DNA from: a virus
Reading direction: 5' to 3' (one strand)
IMG/VR virus record: IMGVR_UViG_3300017786_005342
Span: 1-24,564 of that record
DNA length: 24,564 nt
Of this stretch, positions 1 to 7,828 are shown piece by piece. The position numbers and the translations under genes were made by a program. Numbering within the stretch: the first letter of the stretch is position 1; each line of letters starts with the position of its first letter. Below the pieces are notes generated by a model that worked only from the letters and a program-made list of their open reading frames with translations, was not told the DNA's origin and did no database searches.

Positions 1-662
1 TTGCATCTGTTGCTTCGTTTAAACCACTTAAAGTAGTTATTTTAGATGAAGCAGATTTTCTTACAATCCAAGCACAAGCATCACTTAGAAACATAATTGA
101 AACATTTTCACGTACTACAAGATTTATTATGACTTGTAATTTTGTAGAACGTATTATTGATCCCTTACAATCTAGATGTCAAGTACTTAAAATTGTACCC
201 CCAACTAAAAAAGATGTTGCTAAACATTTAAATTGGATTTGCAATGAAGAGTCTATTACACACGAAATAAATGATCTAGTACCTTTAGTTAACCAGTATT
301 ATCCTGATTTACGTAAGTGTATTAATACTATACAATTATCAACTGTAGATGGTGGGGCAAATGATTTATATCTTAGTTTAGACCAATCAGTATTAGTATC
401 ATCTAATTATATAGATAAAGTTATTACTGAATTAAAAGGTAAAGCTGATTTTAAAACAATTCGTCAAATTATAGCTGATGCTAATATAGATGATTTTGAT
501 GAATTATTCAGAGCACTATATGAAAGGTCATCTGAATATTTACAAGATAAAGAAGGTACAGCATCTATTTTAATAAATGAACACCAATATAAAGCAAATT
601 TCCGAATCGACAAGGAAATAAATACAATGTCGTTAATTTCAAATTTAATAAATAATAAATAA
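1..662 (+). CDS. 44: Sliding-clamp loader large subunit, gp44-like (5' partial)
   Basis: AAA+ ATPase subunit that, in T4-like phages, loads the sliding clamp (gp45) onto primer-template junctions together with gp62. The reading frame is open from base 3 and the start lies outside the window. The visible part begins just before Walker B (VVILDEAD, bases about 45-68). It continues through a sensor-1-like stretch (RFIMTCN) and the SRC box (bases 171-179) that carries the arginine finger in clamp loaders. The helical C-terminal collar domain follows. The Walker A P-loop must lie upstream and cannot be checked. The gene ends 2 nt before the next start and lies just upstream of a gp62-like gene, which supports the assignment. 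A cellular DnaX/RFC-type subunit is less likely given the phage context. Confidence 0.88.
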   Translation, partial: ASVASFKPLKVVILDEADFLTIQAQASLRNIIETFSRTTRFIMTCNFVERIIDPLQSRCQVLKIVPPTKKDVAKHLNWICNEESITHEINDLVPLVNQYYPDLRKCINTIQLSTVDGGANDLYLSLDQSVLVSSNYIDKVITELKGKADFKTIRQIIADANIDDFDELFRALYERSSEYLQDKEGTASILINEHQYKANFRIDKEINTMSLISNLINNK

Positions 663-664
663 TT

Positions 665-907
665 ATGGAACAACCAGTTCAACAACCTCAAATTGATTTA
701 AAAACCACCACAGAAGTAAAAAATTTTAATGGTGGGTCTATTTTCCAACAGGGAGTAATTTTACGTAAAGTATCAAAATTTATAACAGGAACAGATGAAG
801 ATGCTTTAATGCCAATCCCCGTATTTTTCGACCCAGAAACTAATAAAATTTTAACTGATTCAGTACCTAAAGAATTAAGAGAAGAATTAGCCGATGAATT
901 GTGCTAA
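665..907 (+). CDS. Hypothetical 80-aa protein between the clamp loader genes
   Basis: I do not recognise a function. The protein is acidic at its C-terminus and has a central segment rich in Ile, Val, Phe and Pro (around MPIPVFFDPETN, residues 48-59), which suggests a small beta-containing fold. There are no cysteines apart from the last residue, no membrane segment and no catalytic motif. It starts 2 nt after the clamp loader large subunit stops, and its 3' end overlaps the start of the gp62-like gene by 14 nt, so it is translated within the clamp-loader operon. A role tied to replication is possible but rests only on position. Confidence 0.7.
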   Translation: MEQPVQQPQIDLKTTTEVKNFNGGSIFQQGVILRKVSKFITGTDEDALMPIPVFFDPETNKILTDSVPKELREELADELC

Positions 908-1313
908 TATATTTGATTGGCTTAAACATATAAACCAATTTAAAACCCCAGTAGAAAAATTTACAGATAAAGACTGGGATGTTTTCAATGCTTATATGAT
1001 ACATAGATTTATGTCTATGAATAAAGATTTTATTGAAGTGGTAAATTATGTACAAGAATTTCCACCTCAAGAAAAAGCAATGATTTATAACATTTATAAA
1101 GAATTTATTCCTAAAAATAATAAATGGAATAAATACATTAAATCCAAAAATAAAGAGCCAAACAAAGATTTAGTTATTAACCTTAAAAATTATTTTCAGT
1201 GTTCAGCAAAAGAGGCCAAAGAATATTTAGATATCTTGGAAAATTCAGACGTAGATCGTATATTATCTAGTATAGGATTAGAAAAAAAAGAAATAAAACA
1301 ATTGTTAAAATGA
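894..1313 (+). CDS. 62: Clamp loader small subunit, gp62-like
   Basis: Probable small subunit of the phage clamp loader, which pairs with four gp44-type ATPase subunits but does not itself hydrolyse ATP. The 139-aa all-helical sequence fits the short gp62 seen in T4-like phages of marine hosts. It has an N-terminal FDWL segment, a central (N/H)RxxS-type patch (MIHRFMSM, residues 35-42), a basic KWNKYIKSK stretch near residue 80 and a C-terminal segment with YFQCSAKEA that resembles the family's Y-x-x-S-x-x-x-A region. Assignment rests on this pattern and on its place two genes downstream of gp44. The family diverges fast, so it needs a profile search to be firm. The ATG lies inside the end of the previous gene, and the stop overlaps the next start (ATGA). 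Confidence 0.62.
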   Translation: MNCANIFDWLKHINQFKTPVEKFTDKDWDVFNAYMIHRFMSMNKDFIEVVNYVQEFPPQEKAMIYNIYKEFIPKNNKWNKYIKSKNKEPNKDLVINLKNYFQCSAKEAKEYLDILENSDVDRILSSIGLEKKEIKQLLK

Positions 1314-1540
1314 CAAAAGAATTATACACCATGTTAAAAACATCTGCTGAAGCAGATAAGGCAAAAGCATTATTATCACTTGAATTATTAGGTAATAATG
1401 CAGTGGGTATTGGGGATCATTCAACAGAAGACTTTTATAAAAATGCTGAAGAAGCCCTCATAAATCTAGTTGATGCTGATGATAGATTATCAACTTTAGT
1501 AAGGTATTTTAACGAACCACAAGAACAAATCAATGGGTGA
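1310..1540 (+). CDS. Conserved-looking small phage protein (76 aa), unknown function
   Basis: Small acidic protein with two predicted helices around a GIGDHS turn (residues 33-38). The first helix is rich in Ala, Lys and Leu and the second ends in an acidic DADDRL stretch. It resembles small uncharacterised proteins I associate with environmental T4-like phages, but no biochemical role is known to me. Its ATG overlaps the stop of the gp62-like gene by 4 nt (ATGA) and its end overlaps the next gene by 8 nt, so it is translationally coupled in the replication operon. Confidence 0.7.
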   Translation: MTKELYTMLKTSAEADKAKALLSLELLGNNAVGIGDHSTEDFYKNAEEALINLVDADDRLSTLVRYFNEPQEQING

Positions 1541-1952
1541 TACAATAACCAAATGGCATGAAATGCAAGAAGATATGAGCGACAGAGAAATTATGGATGC
1601 TAAACATCCAGAACAAGCAGCTATCAGAATATTTGAAAAAGAATACCCAGAATTATCTAATGAGTTTAAATCAATTCAAAAAGAAATGTATAATATGTTT
1701 GCTCGTAAACATATGGATTATGGTTTAAATAATATTGCTTTAGGTGGGGATATCGTTAATAATAGCGATGATAAACAATTTTCACTAACTGGGTTGTGTA
1801 TTAGGTTAACTGATAAAATATCACGTTTAAAGAATTTATTGATTAATGGTAGATCATTTGTTGAAGGCGAAGGTATGCAAGATACATTTATTGATATTGC
1901 CAATTATGGAATAATCGGTTTATTAGTTGGCCGAAATAAATGGAAAAAATAG
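1533..1952 (+). CDS. DUF1599 / nucleotide modification-associated domain 1 protein
   Basis: The 139-aa protein matches the pattern of DUF1599 (Nmad1), a domain found in phages that has been predicted to act in the metabolism of modified nucleotides. The marks are the KHMDYG segment near residue 58, then LxxRLTDKISRLKNL (about residues 88-102), then the acidic EGMQDTFIDIANYG motif near the C-terminus (about 113-127). The all-helical acidic pattern recalls MazG-type NTP pyrophosphatases, but I cannot assign a substrate. It sits between the clamp-loader genes and a nuclease, which fits nucleotide or replication work. The last 26 nt overlap the open frame of the next gene if its TTG start is used. 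Confidence 0.62.
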   Translation: MGDTITKWHEMQEDMSDREIMDAKHPEQAAIRIFEKEYPELSNEFKSIQKEMYNMFARKHMDYGLNNIALGGDIVNNSDDKQFSLTGLCIRLTDKISRLKNLLINGRSFVEGEGMQDTFIDIANYGIIGLLVGRNKWKK

Positions 1953-2925
1953 TTTGGCTAAAAAAATCCCAAAGGTTATAAAGGAGATTAGAAATAATCC
2001 TCCAACACCCGTTAACTATGCATATCAAAAGAATATATCATATTCTCAGATGTCTATATTTAGAGGGTGTCCCCATAGATGGAAATTACAGTATAAAGAT
2101 AAAATTAAACGTTTTACATCCTCAATTCATACTGTATTTGGAACCGCTATACATGAAGTACTACAACACTACTTAGATGTAGCATATGACAAATCCTTTG
2201 CTGTAGCAGATAGGGAAATTGATATGGAAGAATTTTTCCAAGAAAAATTTATAGGTGAATATCGAAATCAATACAAGAAAAACAAAGACCAACATTTTTC
2301 CTCAGCTGAGGAAATGAGAGAATTTTTTGATGATGGAATGGGTATTTTAAATTGGTTTAAGAAAAAAAGATCTAGATACTTTTCTAAACGTGGTTGGCAC
2401 TTAGTTGGTTGTGAAATACCATTAGTAATTGCGCCAAATAAAATGCATAACAACATATTATACGCAGGTTTCTTAGATGTTGTGATGTACCATGAGGAAA
2501 CAGAGACATTTAAAATAATCGATATTAAAACAAGTACTCGTGGGTGGAGAGATCAGGATAAGAAAAATGAAGATAAACAATATCAATTACTTTTATACAA
2601 ACAATACTTCTCAGAACAGTATGGGATACCTTTAGATAAAATTGAAATTGAGTTTTTTATTGTTAAAAGAAAAGTAATGGATTGGGATGATGAAAAAATA
2701 ATGTCACCCCACCAAGCATATAGAGTACAACAATTTAGCCCACCAAGTGGTAAAATAAAATTAGGTAGAGCTAAAAAGGCAATAAACAGTTTTATAAATG
2801 AATGTTTTAATTCTAATGGAGATATAAAAGATATAGAATATCCAAAGTCTATTTCAAAATGGAACTGTATGTTCTGTCCTTATAAAGAAGATAAAGAAAA
2901 TTGTGGAGAAGGTATAATCTACTAG
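1927..2925 (+). CDS. PD-(D/E)XK nuclease with Cas4/AddB-like Fe-S cysteines
   Basis: Probable RecB/Cas4-family DNA exonuclease. In the version starting at TTG 1927 the nuclease motifs are clear: His76 (GTAIHE), Asp184 (GFLD), Asp199-Ile-Lys201 (the D/E-x-K pair) and a QYQLLLY helix at 218-224. One cysteine before the domain (Cys48, RGCPHRW) and three at the C-terminus (Cys314, Cys317, Cys326) match the 4Fe-4S staple of Cas4 and AddB. Such enzymes resect DNA ends in recombination-dependent replication. The N-terminus is uncertain. TTG 1927 follows directly on an in-frame TAG, TTG 1954 is another option, and an ATG at 1940 lies in a different frame that would join this one through a -1 shift on seven A residues (1960-1966). 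The function is well supported and the start is not. Confidence 0.82.
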   Translation: MAEINGKNSLAKKIPKVIKEIRNNPPTPVNYAYQKNISYSQMSIFRGCPHRWKLQYKDKIKRFTSSIHTVFGTAIHEVLQHYLDVAYDKSFAVADREIDMEEFFQEKFIGEYRNQYKKNKDQHFSSAEEMREFFDDGMGILNWFKKKRSRYFSKRGWHLVGCEIPLVIAPNKMHNNILYAGFLDVVMYHEETETFKIIDIKTSTRGWRDQDKKNEDKQYQLLLYKQYFSEQYGIPLDKIEIEFFIVKRKVMDWDDEKIMSPHQAYRVQQFSPPSGKIKLGRAKKAINSFINECFNSNGDIKDIEYPKSISKWNCMFCPYKEDKENCGEGIIY

Positions 2926-2928
2926 ACT

Positions 2929-2948
2929 CTTTATATATGTATAGTAAA
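2929..2948 (+). promoter_or_regulatory. Promoter-like TATA element, copy 1
   Basis: CTTTATATATGTATAGTAAA lies in a 45-nt intergenic gap, 22 nt before the ATG at 2971. An element with 17 of 20 identical bases stands 21 nt before the ATG at 24288. The same sequence at the same distance from two unrelated starts suggests a phage promoter, possibly like the TATA-centred T4 late class. The exact -10 and +1 are unknown. Confidence 0.5.
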
Positions 2949-2970
2949 TAATGTTATTAAAATAAAGATT

Positions 2971-3159
2971 ATGAGTGCAAAAAAAGATATGACACTTACT
3001 AGTGTAAAAATTAAAAGCGATTTATTTGAGAATTTTAAAATTGAATGTGTAAAACGAAAGTTTTCTTTCCAAAAACTTGCCGACCGTGCTATTTATTTGT
3101 ATCTTACAGATGAAGATTTTCGTAAGGCAATTACCAATCAAACTAATCTCGAACTATAA
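2971..3159 (+). CDS. Small ribbon-helix-helix-like protein
   Basis: A 62-aa protein with the outline of an Arc/MetJ-type DNA-binding protein: a short N-terminal strand (TLTSVKIKSDLF, residues 8-19), then a helix (about 18-29), a turn near Ser32-Phe33, and a second helix (about 33-46). Proteins of this shape dimerise, pair their strands and insert them in the major groove. It follows a promoter-like element at 2929-2948 and directly precedes the glycan island, so it could be a local regulator, but this is inference. Small T4-like phage proteins of the same fold are common. It might instead be an antitoxin-like or structural DNA-binding protein. Confidence 0.6.
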   Translation: MSAKKDMTLTSVKIKSDLFENFKIECVKRKFSFQKLADRAIYLYLTDEDFRKAITNQTNLEL

Positions 3160-3171
3160 ATTGTAATTTAA

Positions 3172-4611
3172 ATGAATAAAAGTTTTAAACATCTTCCTCA
3201 AAATAAAAGGAAGAAAATTTTGCTAATCTGTGATGATATTAGAGTACATTCTGGAGTAGCTACTATAGCTAAAGAAATTGTAATACATACAGCACACCAT
3301 TTTAATTGGGTTAACTTAGCAGGGGCTATAAGCCACCCGGATAAAGGAAAAGTATTAGATATTTCTAATGATGTTAATACTCAATGTGGTATTGATAACT
3401 CACAAGTGGTTTTATACCCTACAGATGGTTACGGGACTCCTCAAACATTAAGAGGGATTATTAAAAAAGAAAAACCAGATGCCTTAATGTTAATTACAGA
3501 CCCTAGATATTTTGCTTGGGTATTTGCTATGGAACATGAAATTAGAAAAAATATTCCAATAGCATATTTAAATATATGGGATGACTATCCAGCTCCTATG
3601 TATAATCGTCCTTTTTATGAGGCATGTGATTTATTAATGGGTATTTCCAAACAAACTGTAAACATCAATAAAATTGTTTTGCAGGAAAAAACAAAAAATA
3701 AGGTTATTAAATATGTTCCCCATGGTTTAAATTCTAATGTTTATTTTCCTTTAGAAAAAAATAATAAAGATTTAAAATCATTTAAAAAAAGAATATTTGG
3801 TAATAAAAACCCTAAATTTACATTATTTTTTAATTCAAGAAACATTAGAAGAAAACAAATTCCAGATTCTTTAATTGCTTTTAGATCATTTTTAGATTCC
3901 TTACCTGAAGAAGAAGCTAAACAATGTTATTTTGTTTTACATACTGAACGTATCTCAGAACATGGTACTGATTTAGATACTGTAAAAACTTATTTATTTG
4001 AAGAAGATTATCCTGATAATATAATTTTTACTGACCAGAAATTCTCACAAAAAGAACTAAATTATCTTTATAACTTAGCTGATGCTCAAATATTAGTAAC
4101 TTCTAATGAAGGGTGGGGATTAACTTTAACAGAATCCCTTTTGGTAGGAAACCCTATAATAGCTAATGTTACTGGTGGAATGCAGGATCAAATGAGGTTT
4201 GTAAATGAAAAAGGTAAATGGATTGATTTTACTCCGGATTTCCCTTCTAACCATAGAGGTACTTACAAAGAACATGGTGAGTGGGCTTTTCCTGTTTATC
4301 CTACTTCAAGATCAGTACAAGGTTCTATTCCAACTCCTTACATTTATGATGATAGATGTGCATGGGAAGATGTTACTGAAAGAATAAAAGAAATTTATAA
4401 TCTATCTCCCGAAGAAAGAAAATCCAGAGGACTTAAAGGAAGAGAATGGGCTATAGGGGATGAAGCAGGATTTACTTCAACCCACCAAGCTAATAGAGTA
4501 ATGGAAGCCTTTACCGAATTATTTGATACTTGGAAACCACGAGAAAAATATGAATTAATAAATGCTACCAAATTTATAGGAAGAACTTTAAAACATAAAT
4601 TAATTTACTAG
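3172..4611 (+). CDS. GT-B glycosyltransferase, GT4-like (first gene of glycan island)
   Basis: A 479-aa retaining-type glycosyltransferase with two Rossmann-like domains. The N-terminal domain starts KKILLICDD (about residue 14) and has a typical SGVA loop. The linker carries VPHGLN (about 183-188). The C-terminal domain holds the E-x7-E donor-site motif, Glu313 to Glu321 (EGWGLTLTE), followed by GNPIIANVTGG. GT4 enzymes of this kind transfer a sugar from a nucleotide donor, and donor and acceptor cannot be read from sequence. It starts 12 nt after the RHH-like gene with no Shine-Dalgarno sequence, and the next glycosyltransferase starts 3 nt after its stop, so the pair is co-expressed. It has no signal peptide or membrane segment, so it should act in the cytosol of the infected cell. 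Confidence 0.85.
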   Translation: MNKSFKHLPQNKRKKILLICDDIRVHSGVATIAKEIVIHTAHHFNWVNLAGAISHPDKGKVLDISNDVNTQCGIDNSQVVLYPTDGYGTPQTLRGIIKKEKPDALMLITDPRYFAWVFAMEHEIRKNIPIAYLNIWDDYPAPMYNRPFYEACDLLMGISKQTVNINKIVLQEKTKNKVIKYVPHGLNSNVYFPLEKNNKDLKSFKKRIFGNKNPKFTLFFNSRNIRRKQIPDSLIAFRSFLDSLPEEEAKQCYFVLHTERISEHGTDLDTVKTYLFEEDYPDNIIFTDQKFSQKELNYLYNLADAQILVTSNEGWGLTLTESLLVGNPIIANVTGGMQDQMRFVNEKGKWIDFTPDFPSNHRGTYKEHGEWAFPVYPTSRSVQGSIPTPYIYDDRCAWEDVTERIKEIYNLSPEERKSRGLKGREWAIGDEAGFTSTHQANRVMEAFTELFDTWKPREKYELINATKFIGRTLKHKLIY

Positions 4612-4614
4612 ATA

Positions 4615-5895
4615 ATGAATAAACCAGTATACGCAATAAGTTGTCCATTTGATACCTATTCTGGGTATGGTGCAAGAAGTAGAGATTACATAAGATCTAT
4701 TTTAGAATTGGATAAATATGAAGTTAAATTAATTCCTCAACGTTGGGGAGAAACAGCATGGGGGTTCTGTGAAGACTTTCCAGAATGGAAACATTTATAT
4801 GATTTAGTAGTTCCTGGCGGTAAATTAAATTCTCAACCTGATGTATGGACTCAAATTACTATCCCTAACGAATTTACTCCTATAGGTAAATATAATATTG
4901 GCGTTACTGCTGGGGTTGAATCAACAATATGTGCTCAGGATTGGATTGAAGGTTTAAATAGATTTGATGTTACTTTTGTTTCTTCCCACCATTCTAAAAA
5001 AGTATTTGAAACTACTCAATATGAAAAAAAAGATAGTAGAACTAATCAAGTTGTAGATGTTGTTAAACTTAATAAACCTGTAGAAGTTTTATTTGAAGGG
5101 ATGGATTTAGATATATATAAAAAATTATCTCCTAACCAAATAACGGATATTGATTTAAGTCCTATTAAAGAAGAATTTTGTTTTTTATTTGTTGGACATT
5201 GGATGAATGGTAGTCTGGGACATGATAGAAAAAATGTAGGGCTTTTAGTAAAAGCCTTCCTAGAAACATTTAAAAACAAACCAGGAAAAAAACCTGCTTT
5301 AATTTTAAAAACATCAATTGGGTCCAATTCTTATTCTTCTAGGGAAGAAATACTTAAACGAATTAATAAGATTAAATCTACTCTTGCTTCTAAAAATTTA
5401 CCTAATATTTACGTTTTAAGTGGGGAATTTAGTGATAAAGAAATGAACCAATTATATAACCACCCTAAGGTAAAATCTATGATATCTCTTACAAAAGGTG
5501 AAGGATATGGTAGACCATTGCTTGAATTTACAGCTACTGGAAAACCAATTATAGCAAGTGGATGGTCTGGTCCTGTTGATTTCCTCCAACCAGATAAATC
5601 ATTTTTACTCCCAGGCAAATTGGATAAAGTAGATAAAAGTGCTGCTAATAAATGGTTGCTCGAAACAAGCCAATGGTTTTTCCCAGAAGAAGGAGTTGTT
5701 GGGGGTGTAATGAAAGATATGGTAAAACATTATAAAAAATATTTAGCGGGGGGTAAAAAACAAAAATATTATTGTAAAAATAATTTTTCTTGGGAAAAAA
5801 TGACAGAATTATTAGGTACTTATTTTAGTAAATATGTGCCCGATTTTCCTAAACAAGTAGAATTAGAAATACCAACTTTAGAAAAAATAGACTAA
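4615..5895 (+). CDS. GT-B glycosyltransferase, GT4-like (second)
   Basis: A 426-aa protein of the GT4 type. The N-terminal part has an SGYGARSRDYI loop (about residues 16-26), typical of the acceptor domain. The C-terminal domain starts near FLFVGHWMN (about 190) and has the E-x7-E pair at Glu296-Glu304 (EGYGRPLLE), followed by GKPIIASGWSGPVDFL, a frequent GT4 ending in which the Gly-Pro loop follows the donor site. The substrate is unknown. It lies in tandem with another GT4-like enzyme 3 nt upstream, and its stop overlaps the next start by one base (TAATG). The two are too different to be recent duplicates. A cytosolic role in glycan building or protein glycosylation is inferred. Confidence 0.85.
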   Translation: MNKPVYAISCPFDTYSGYGARSRDYIRSILELDKYEVKLIPQRWGETAWGFCEDFPEWKHLYDLVVPGGKLNSQPDVWTQITIPNEFTPIGKYNIGVTAGVESTICAQDWIEGLNRFDVTFVSSHHSKKVFETTQYEKKDSRTNQVVDVVKLNKPVEVLFEGMDLDIYKKLSPNQITDIDLSPIKEEFCFLFVGHWMNGSLGHDRKNVGLLVKAFLETFKNKPGKKPALILKTSIGSNSYSSREEILKRINKIKSTLASKNLPNIYVLSGEFSDKEMNQLYNHPKVKSMISLTKGEGYGRPLLEFTATGKPIIASGWSGPVDFLQPDKSFLLPGKLDKVDKSAANKWLLETSQWFFPEEGVVGGVMKDMVKHYKKYLAGGKKQKYYCKNNFSWEKMTELLGTYFSKYVPDFPKQVELEIPTLEKID

Positions 5896-6314
5896 TGAAT
5901 TTTGATGATTTAATAGAATGTACTAGATGTGGTAGTGATGCATGCTACAAACAAGAAATTAATCAAGGAATTACTCTGGAAATGTGTATGGGTTGTGGTT
6001 TTCAACATAATTCAATTATGACTAGTGGAAGTCAGTTTCTCCAAGAACAAATGGAAATACTACCGGAGTTATATAAAGCTTTACTTGATGAAGAAGAAGA
6101 AAGTGAAAAATTATGGATGCCCACTACTATTAATATCCAAGATAAAGGAATGATATTTGCAGAAGGCACTAGTAGAGACAATTGGGCATGGGCAGCGGTA
6201 AAAGCTACTTTAAATGAAGAAAAAGAATATAAAACGGATATGTCTACAGCTAAACATTTTCCAGAAAGGGATTTTATTGGAGCTTTGAGCCATATTGGTG
6301 TATTACCAGAATAA
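5895..6314 (+). CDS. Zinc-ribbon phage protein, unknown function
   Basis: A 139-aa acidic protein with an N-terminal zinc ribbon: Cys9 and Cys12 (CTRC) pair with Cys31 and Cys34 (CMGC), and Cys17 is an extra cysteine. After an acidic linker (DEEEESEK) there is a C-terminal part with WMPTTINIQDKG and a Trp/Ala-rich helix (NWAWAAVKA), which looks like a compact domain rather than disordered tail. It has no sugar-enzyme motif, although it sits inside the glycan island. It starts within the TAATG junction of the upstream glycosyltransferase and ends 9 nt before the epimerase. It may be a phage gene carried along with the island, or a partner of a glycosyltransferase. Confidence 0.7.
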   Translation: MNFDDLIECTRCGSDACYKQEINQGITLEMCMGCGFQHNSIMTSGSQFLQEQMEILPELYKALLDEEEESEKLWMPTTINIQDKGMIFAEGTSRDNWAWAAVKATLNEEKEYKTDMSTAKHFPERDFIGALSHIGVLPE

Positions 6315-6323
6315 AATAAAAAA

Positions 6324-7202
6324 ATGAAAATATTAGTAACAGGAGGTGCAGGTTTCATAGGCACCAATTTAATTAAAAGATTACTATCAGAAGGCCATGA
6401 AGTTACATCACTTGATAATTATTCTATTGGTGTAAAAGAAAACCATATAGAAGGATGTAATTATATAGAGGAAGATATAAATGAAATACTAGATCTTTTT
6501 GTATTAGAAACTTATATTGAAGAATATAATTTTGATCTTATATATCATCTTGCTGCACTTTCAAGAATACAACCTTCATTTGATGAACCTACTAAAACAT
6601 TTGATGCTAATGTTAGGGGTACTCAAAATGTTATTGAATTTGCTAGAAAATCTAATGCTAAAGTAGTGTATGCAGGTTCATCTTCAAGATGGCATGACCC
6701 ATCACAATCCCCTTATGCTGCTTATAAACATTTAGGGGAAGAAGTTTGTAAATTATATAAAAAAACTTATAAAATGGATATAGAAATAGCTCGATTCTAT
6801 AATGTTTATGGCCCCAATGAAGTATTAGAAGGTGATTGGGCAGCAGTTATTGGAAAGTGGAGACGTCAAGTTAGAGATGGTGAGTTAATTACTATAGTAG
6901 GGGATGGAGAACAGAGAAGAGACTTTACCCATGTAGAAGATATTTGCGATGCTCTATGGAGAATAGGAATAAATAATATTAAACATGAAGATGCCTGGGA
7001 GTTAGGAACAGGTATGAATTATTCTATAAATGAAGTTTATCAAATGTTTAAAGAAAGATTTGGAACAGAATTTACCCAAATCCCAGATCAACCTGGGAAT
7101 TACAGAAAGACATTAAGGGAAAATGATGATACCATAGAAAAGTTAGGATGGGTCCCTAGTGATAAATTAAGGGATTATATTTTTAGTCTAAGTAAAGATT
7201 AA
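6324..7202 (+). CDS. NAD-dependent sugar epimerase/dehydratase (extended SDR, GalE-like)
   Basis: A 292-aa extended short-chain dehydrogenase/reductase acting on a nucleotide sugar. The NAD-binding loop is G7-x-x-G10-x-x-G13 at the N-terminus, Asp31 follows strand 2, HLAAL is at about 75-79, and the catalytic YxxxK is Tyr131 to Lys135 with the serine cluster AGSSS just before it. The C-terminal part has RFYNVYGP and the RDFTHVED segment typical of UDP-sugar 4-epimerases. The exact reaction (4-epimerisation or 4,6-dehydration) cannot be told apart by eye. The lack of the PseB-type TDKA motif separates it from the dehydratase at 10447. It probably supplies an isomerised UDP- or dTDP-sugar to the neighbouring transferases. 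The leader is A-rich with no Shine-Dalgarno sequence. Confidence 0.88.
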   Translation: MKILVTGGAGFIGTNLIKRLLSEGHEVTSLDNYSIGVKENHIEGCNYIEEDINEILDLFVLETYIEEYNFDLIYHLAALSRIQPSFDEPTKTFDANVRGTQNVIEFARKSNAKVVYAGSSSRWHDPSQSPYAAYKHLGEEVCKLYKKTYKMDIEIARFYNVYGPNEVLEGDWAAVIGKWRRQVRDGELITIVGDGEQRRDFTHVEDICDALWRIGINNIKHEDAWELGTGMNYSINEVYQMFKERFGTEFTQIPDQPGNYRKTLRENDDTIEKLGWVPSDKLRDYIFSLSKD

Positions 7203-7204
7203 AC

Positions 7205-7828
7205 ATGAAAATAAGTTACGCAATAACAGTCTGTAATGAGAAATTAGAAGTCAAACGTTTAGTTGACTTTTTACTTGCTAATAAACGTAAACAAGATGAA
7301 ATAGTTGTTCTTTATGATCAAAAAAATGGTGATGAAGCAGTTATTAATATGCTTACTAAATTAAATAAATTACCTAACTTCCAAGTATGGAGAGGATTTT
7401 TTGAAGGACATTTTGCTGATTGGAAAAATAAACTTACAGAATATTGTTCAGGAGACTATATCTTTCAAATAGATGCTGATGAAATACCTACTAAGATGTT
7501 AGTTGATAATGTTCCAAATATTATAGAAAATAATCCTCATAATGATGTTTATTTAGTTCCTAGAGTAAATACTGTAGAAGGTCTAACTCAAGAACATATT
7601 ACTAAATGGAGATGGAATATTGATGATGAAGGAAGAGTCAACTGGCCTGATTACCAATGGAGGATATGGAAGAATAAACCAGAGATAAAATGGATAAACA
7701 AAGTACATGAAAGGTTAGAAGGTTTTAAAACCTATGCCACACTCCCGGCTTACCATGATTTAGCTTTACAGCATCCTAAAACTATTGACAGACAAGAAAA
7801 ACAAAACGCATATTACGACACATTATGA
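7205..7828 (+). CDS. GT2-family glycosyltransferase (short, WaaE-like)
   Basis: A 207-aa GT-A fold enzyme. It opens with the ISYAITVCNE strand-loop typical of GT2 and has the metal/nucleotide-binding DxD as Asp90-Ala-Asp92 (QIDADE). It ends with WINKVHERLEG, like the W-x-x-x-VHE region of LPS core transferases of the WaaE/KdtX type. It starts 2 nt after the epimerase stop, and its stop overlaps the next ATG (ATGA), so it is translationally coupled to the methyltransferase-GT32 fusion. Its substrate is not determinable. At 207 aa it is short for GT2 but contains the whole catalytic domain. Confidence 0.85.
   Translation: MKISYAITVCNEKLEVKRLVDFLLANKRKQDEIVVLYDQKNGDEAVINMLTKLNKLPNFQVWRGFFEGHFADWKNKLTEYCSGDYIFQIDADEIPTKMLVDNVPNIIENNPHNDVYLVPRVNTVEGLTQEHITKWRWNIDDEGRVNWPDYQWRIWKNKPEIKWINKVHERLEGFKTYATLPAYHDLALQHPKTIDRQEKQNAYYDTL

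Noticed and set aside
4205-4387. 60-aa + strand frame inside the first glycosyltransferase
   Set aside because: It is a shadow frame within the conserved C-terminal domain of the glycosyltransferase and has no own leader or motif.
5046-5327. 93-aa open frame on the - strand inside a glycosyltransferase gene
   Set aside because: It lies wholly inside a well-supported + strand GT4-like gene and has no recognisable motif. The same applies to the other - strand frames, for example 464-691, 6032-6367 and 21208-21435.
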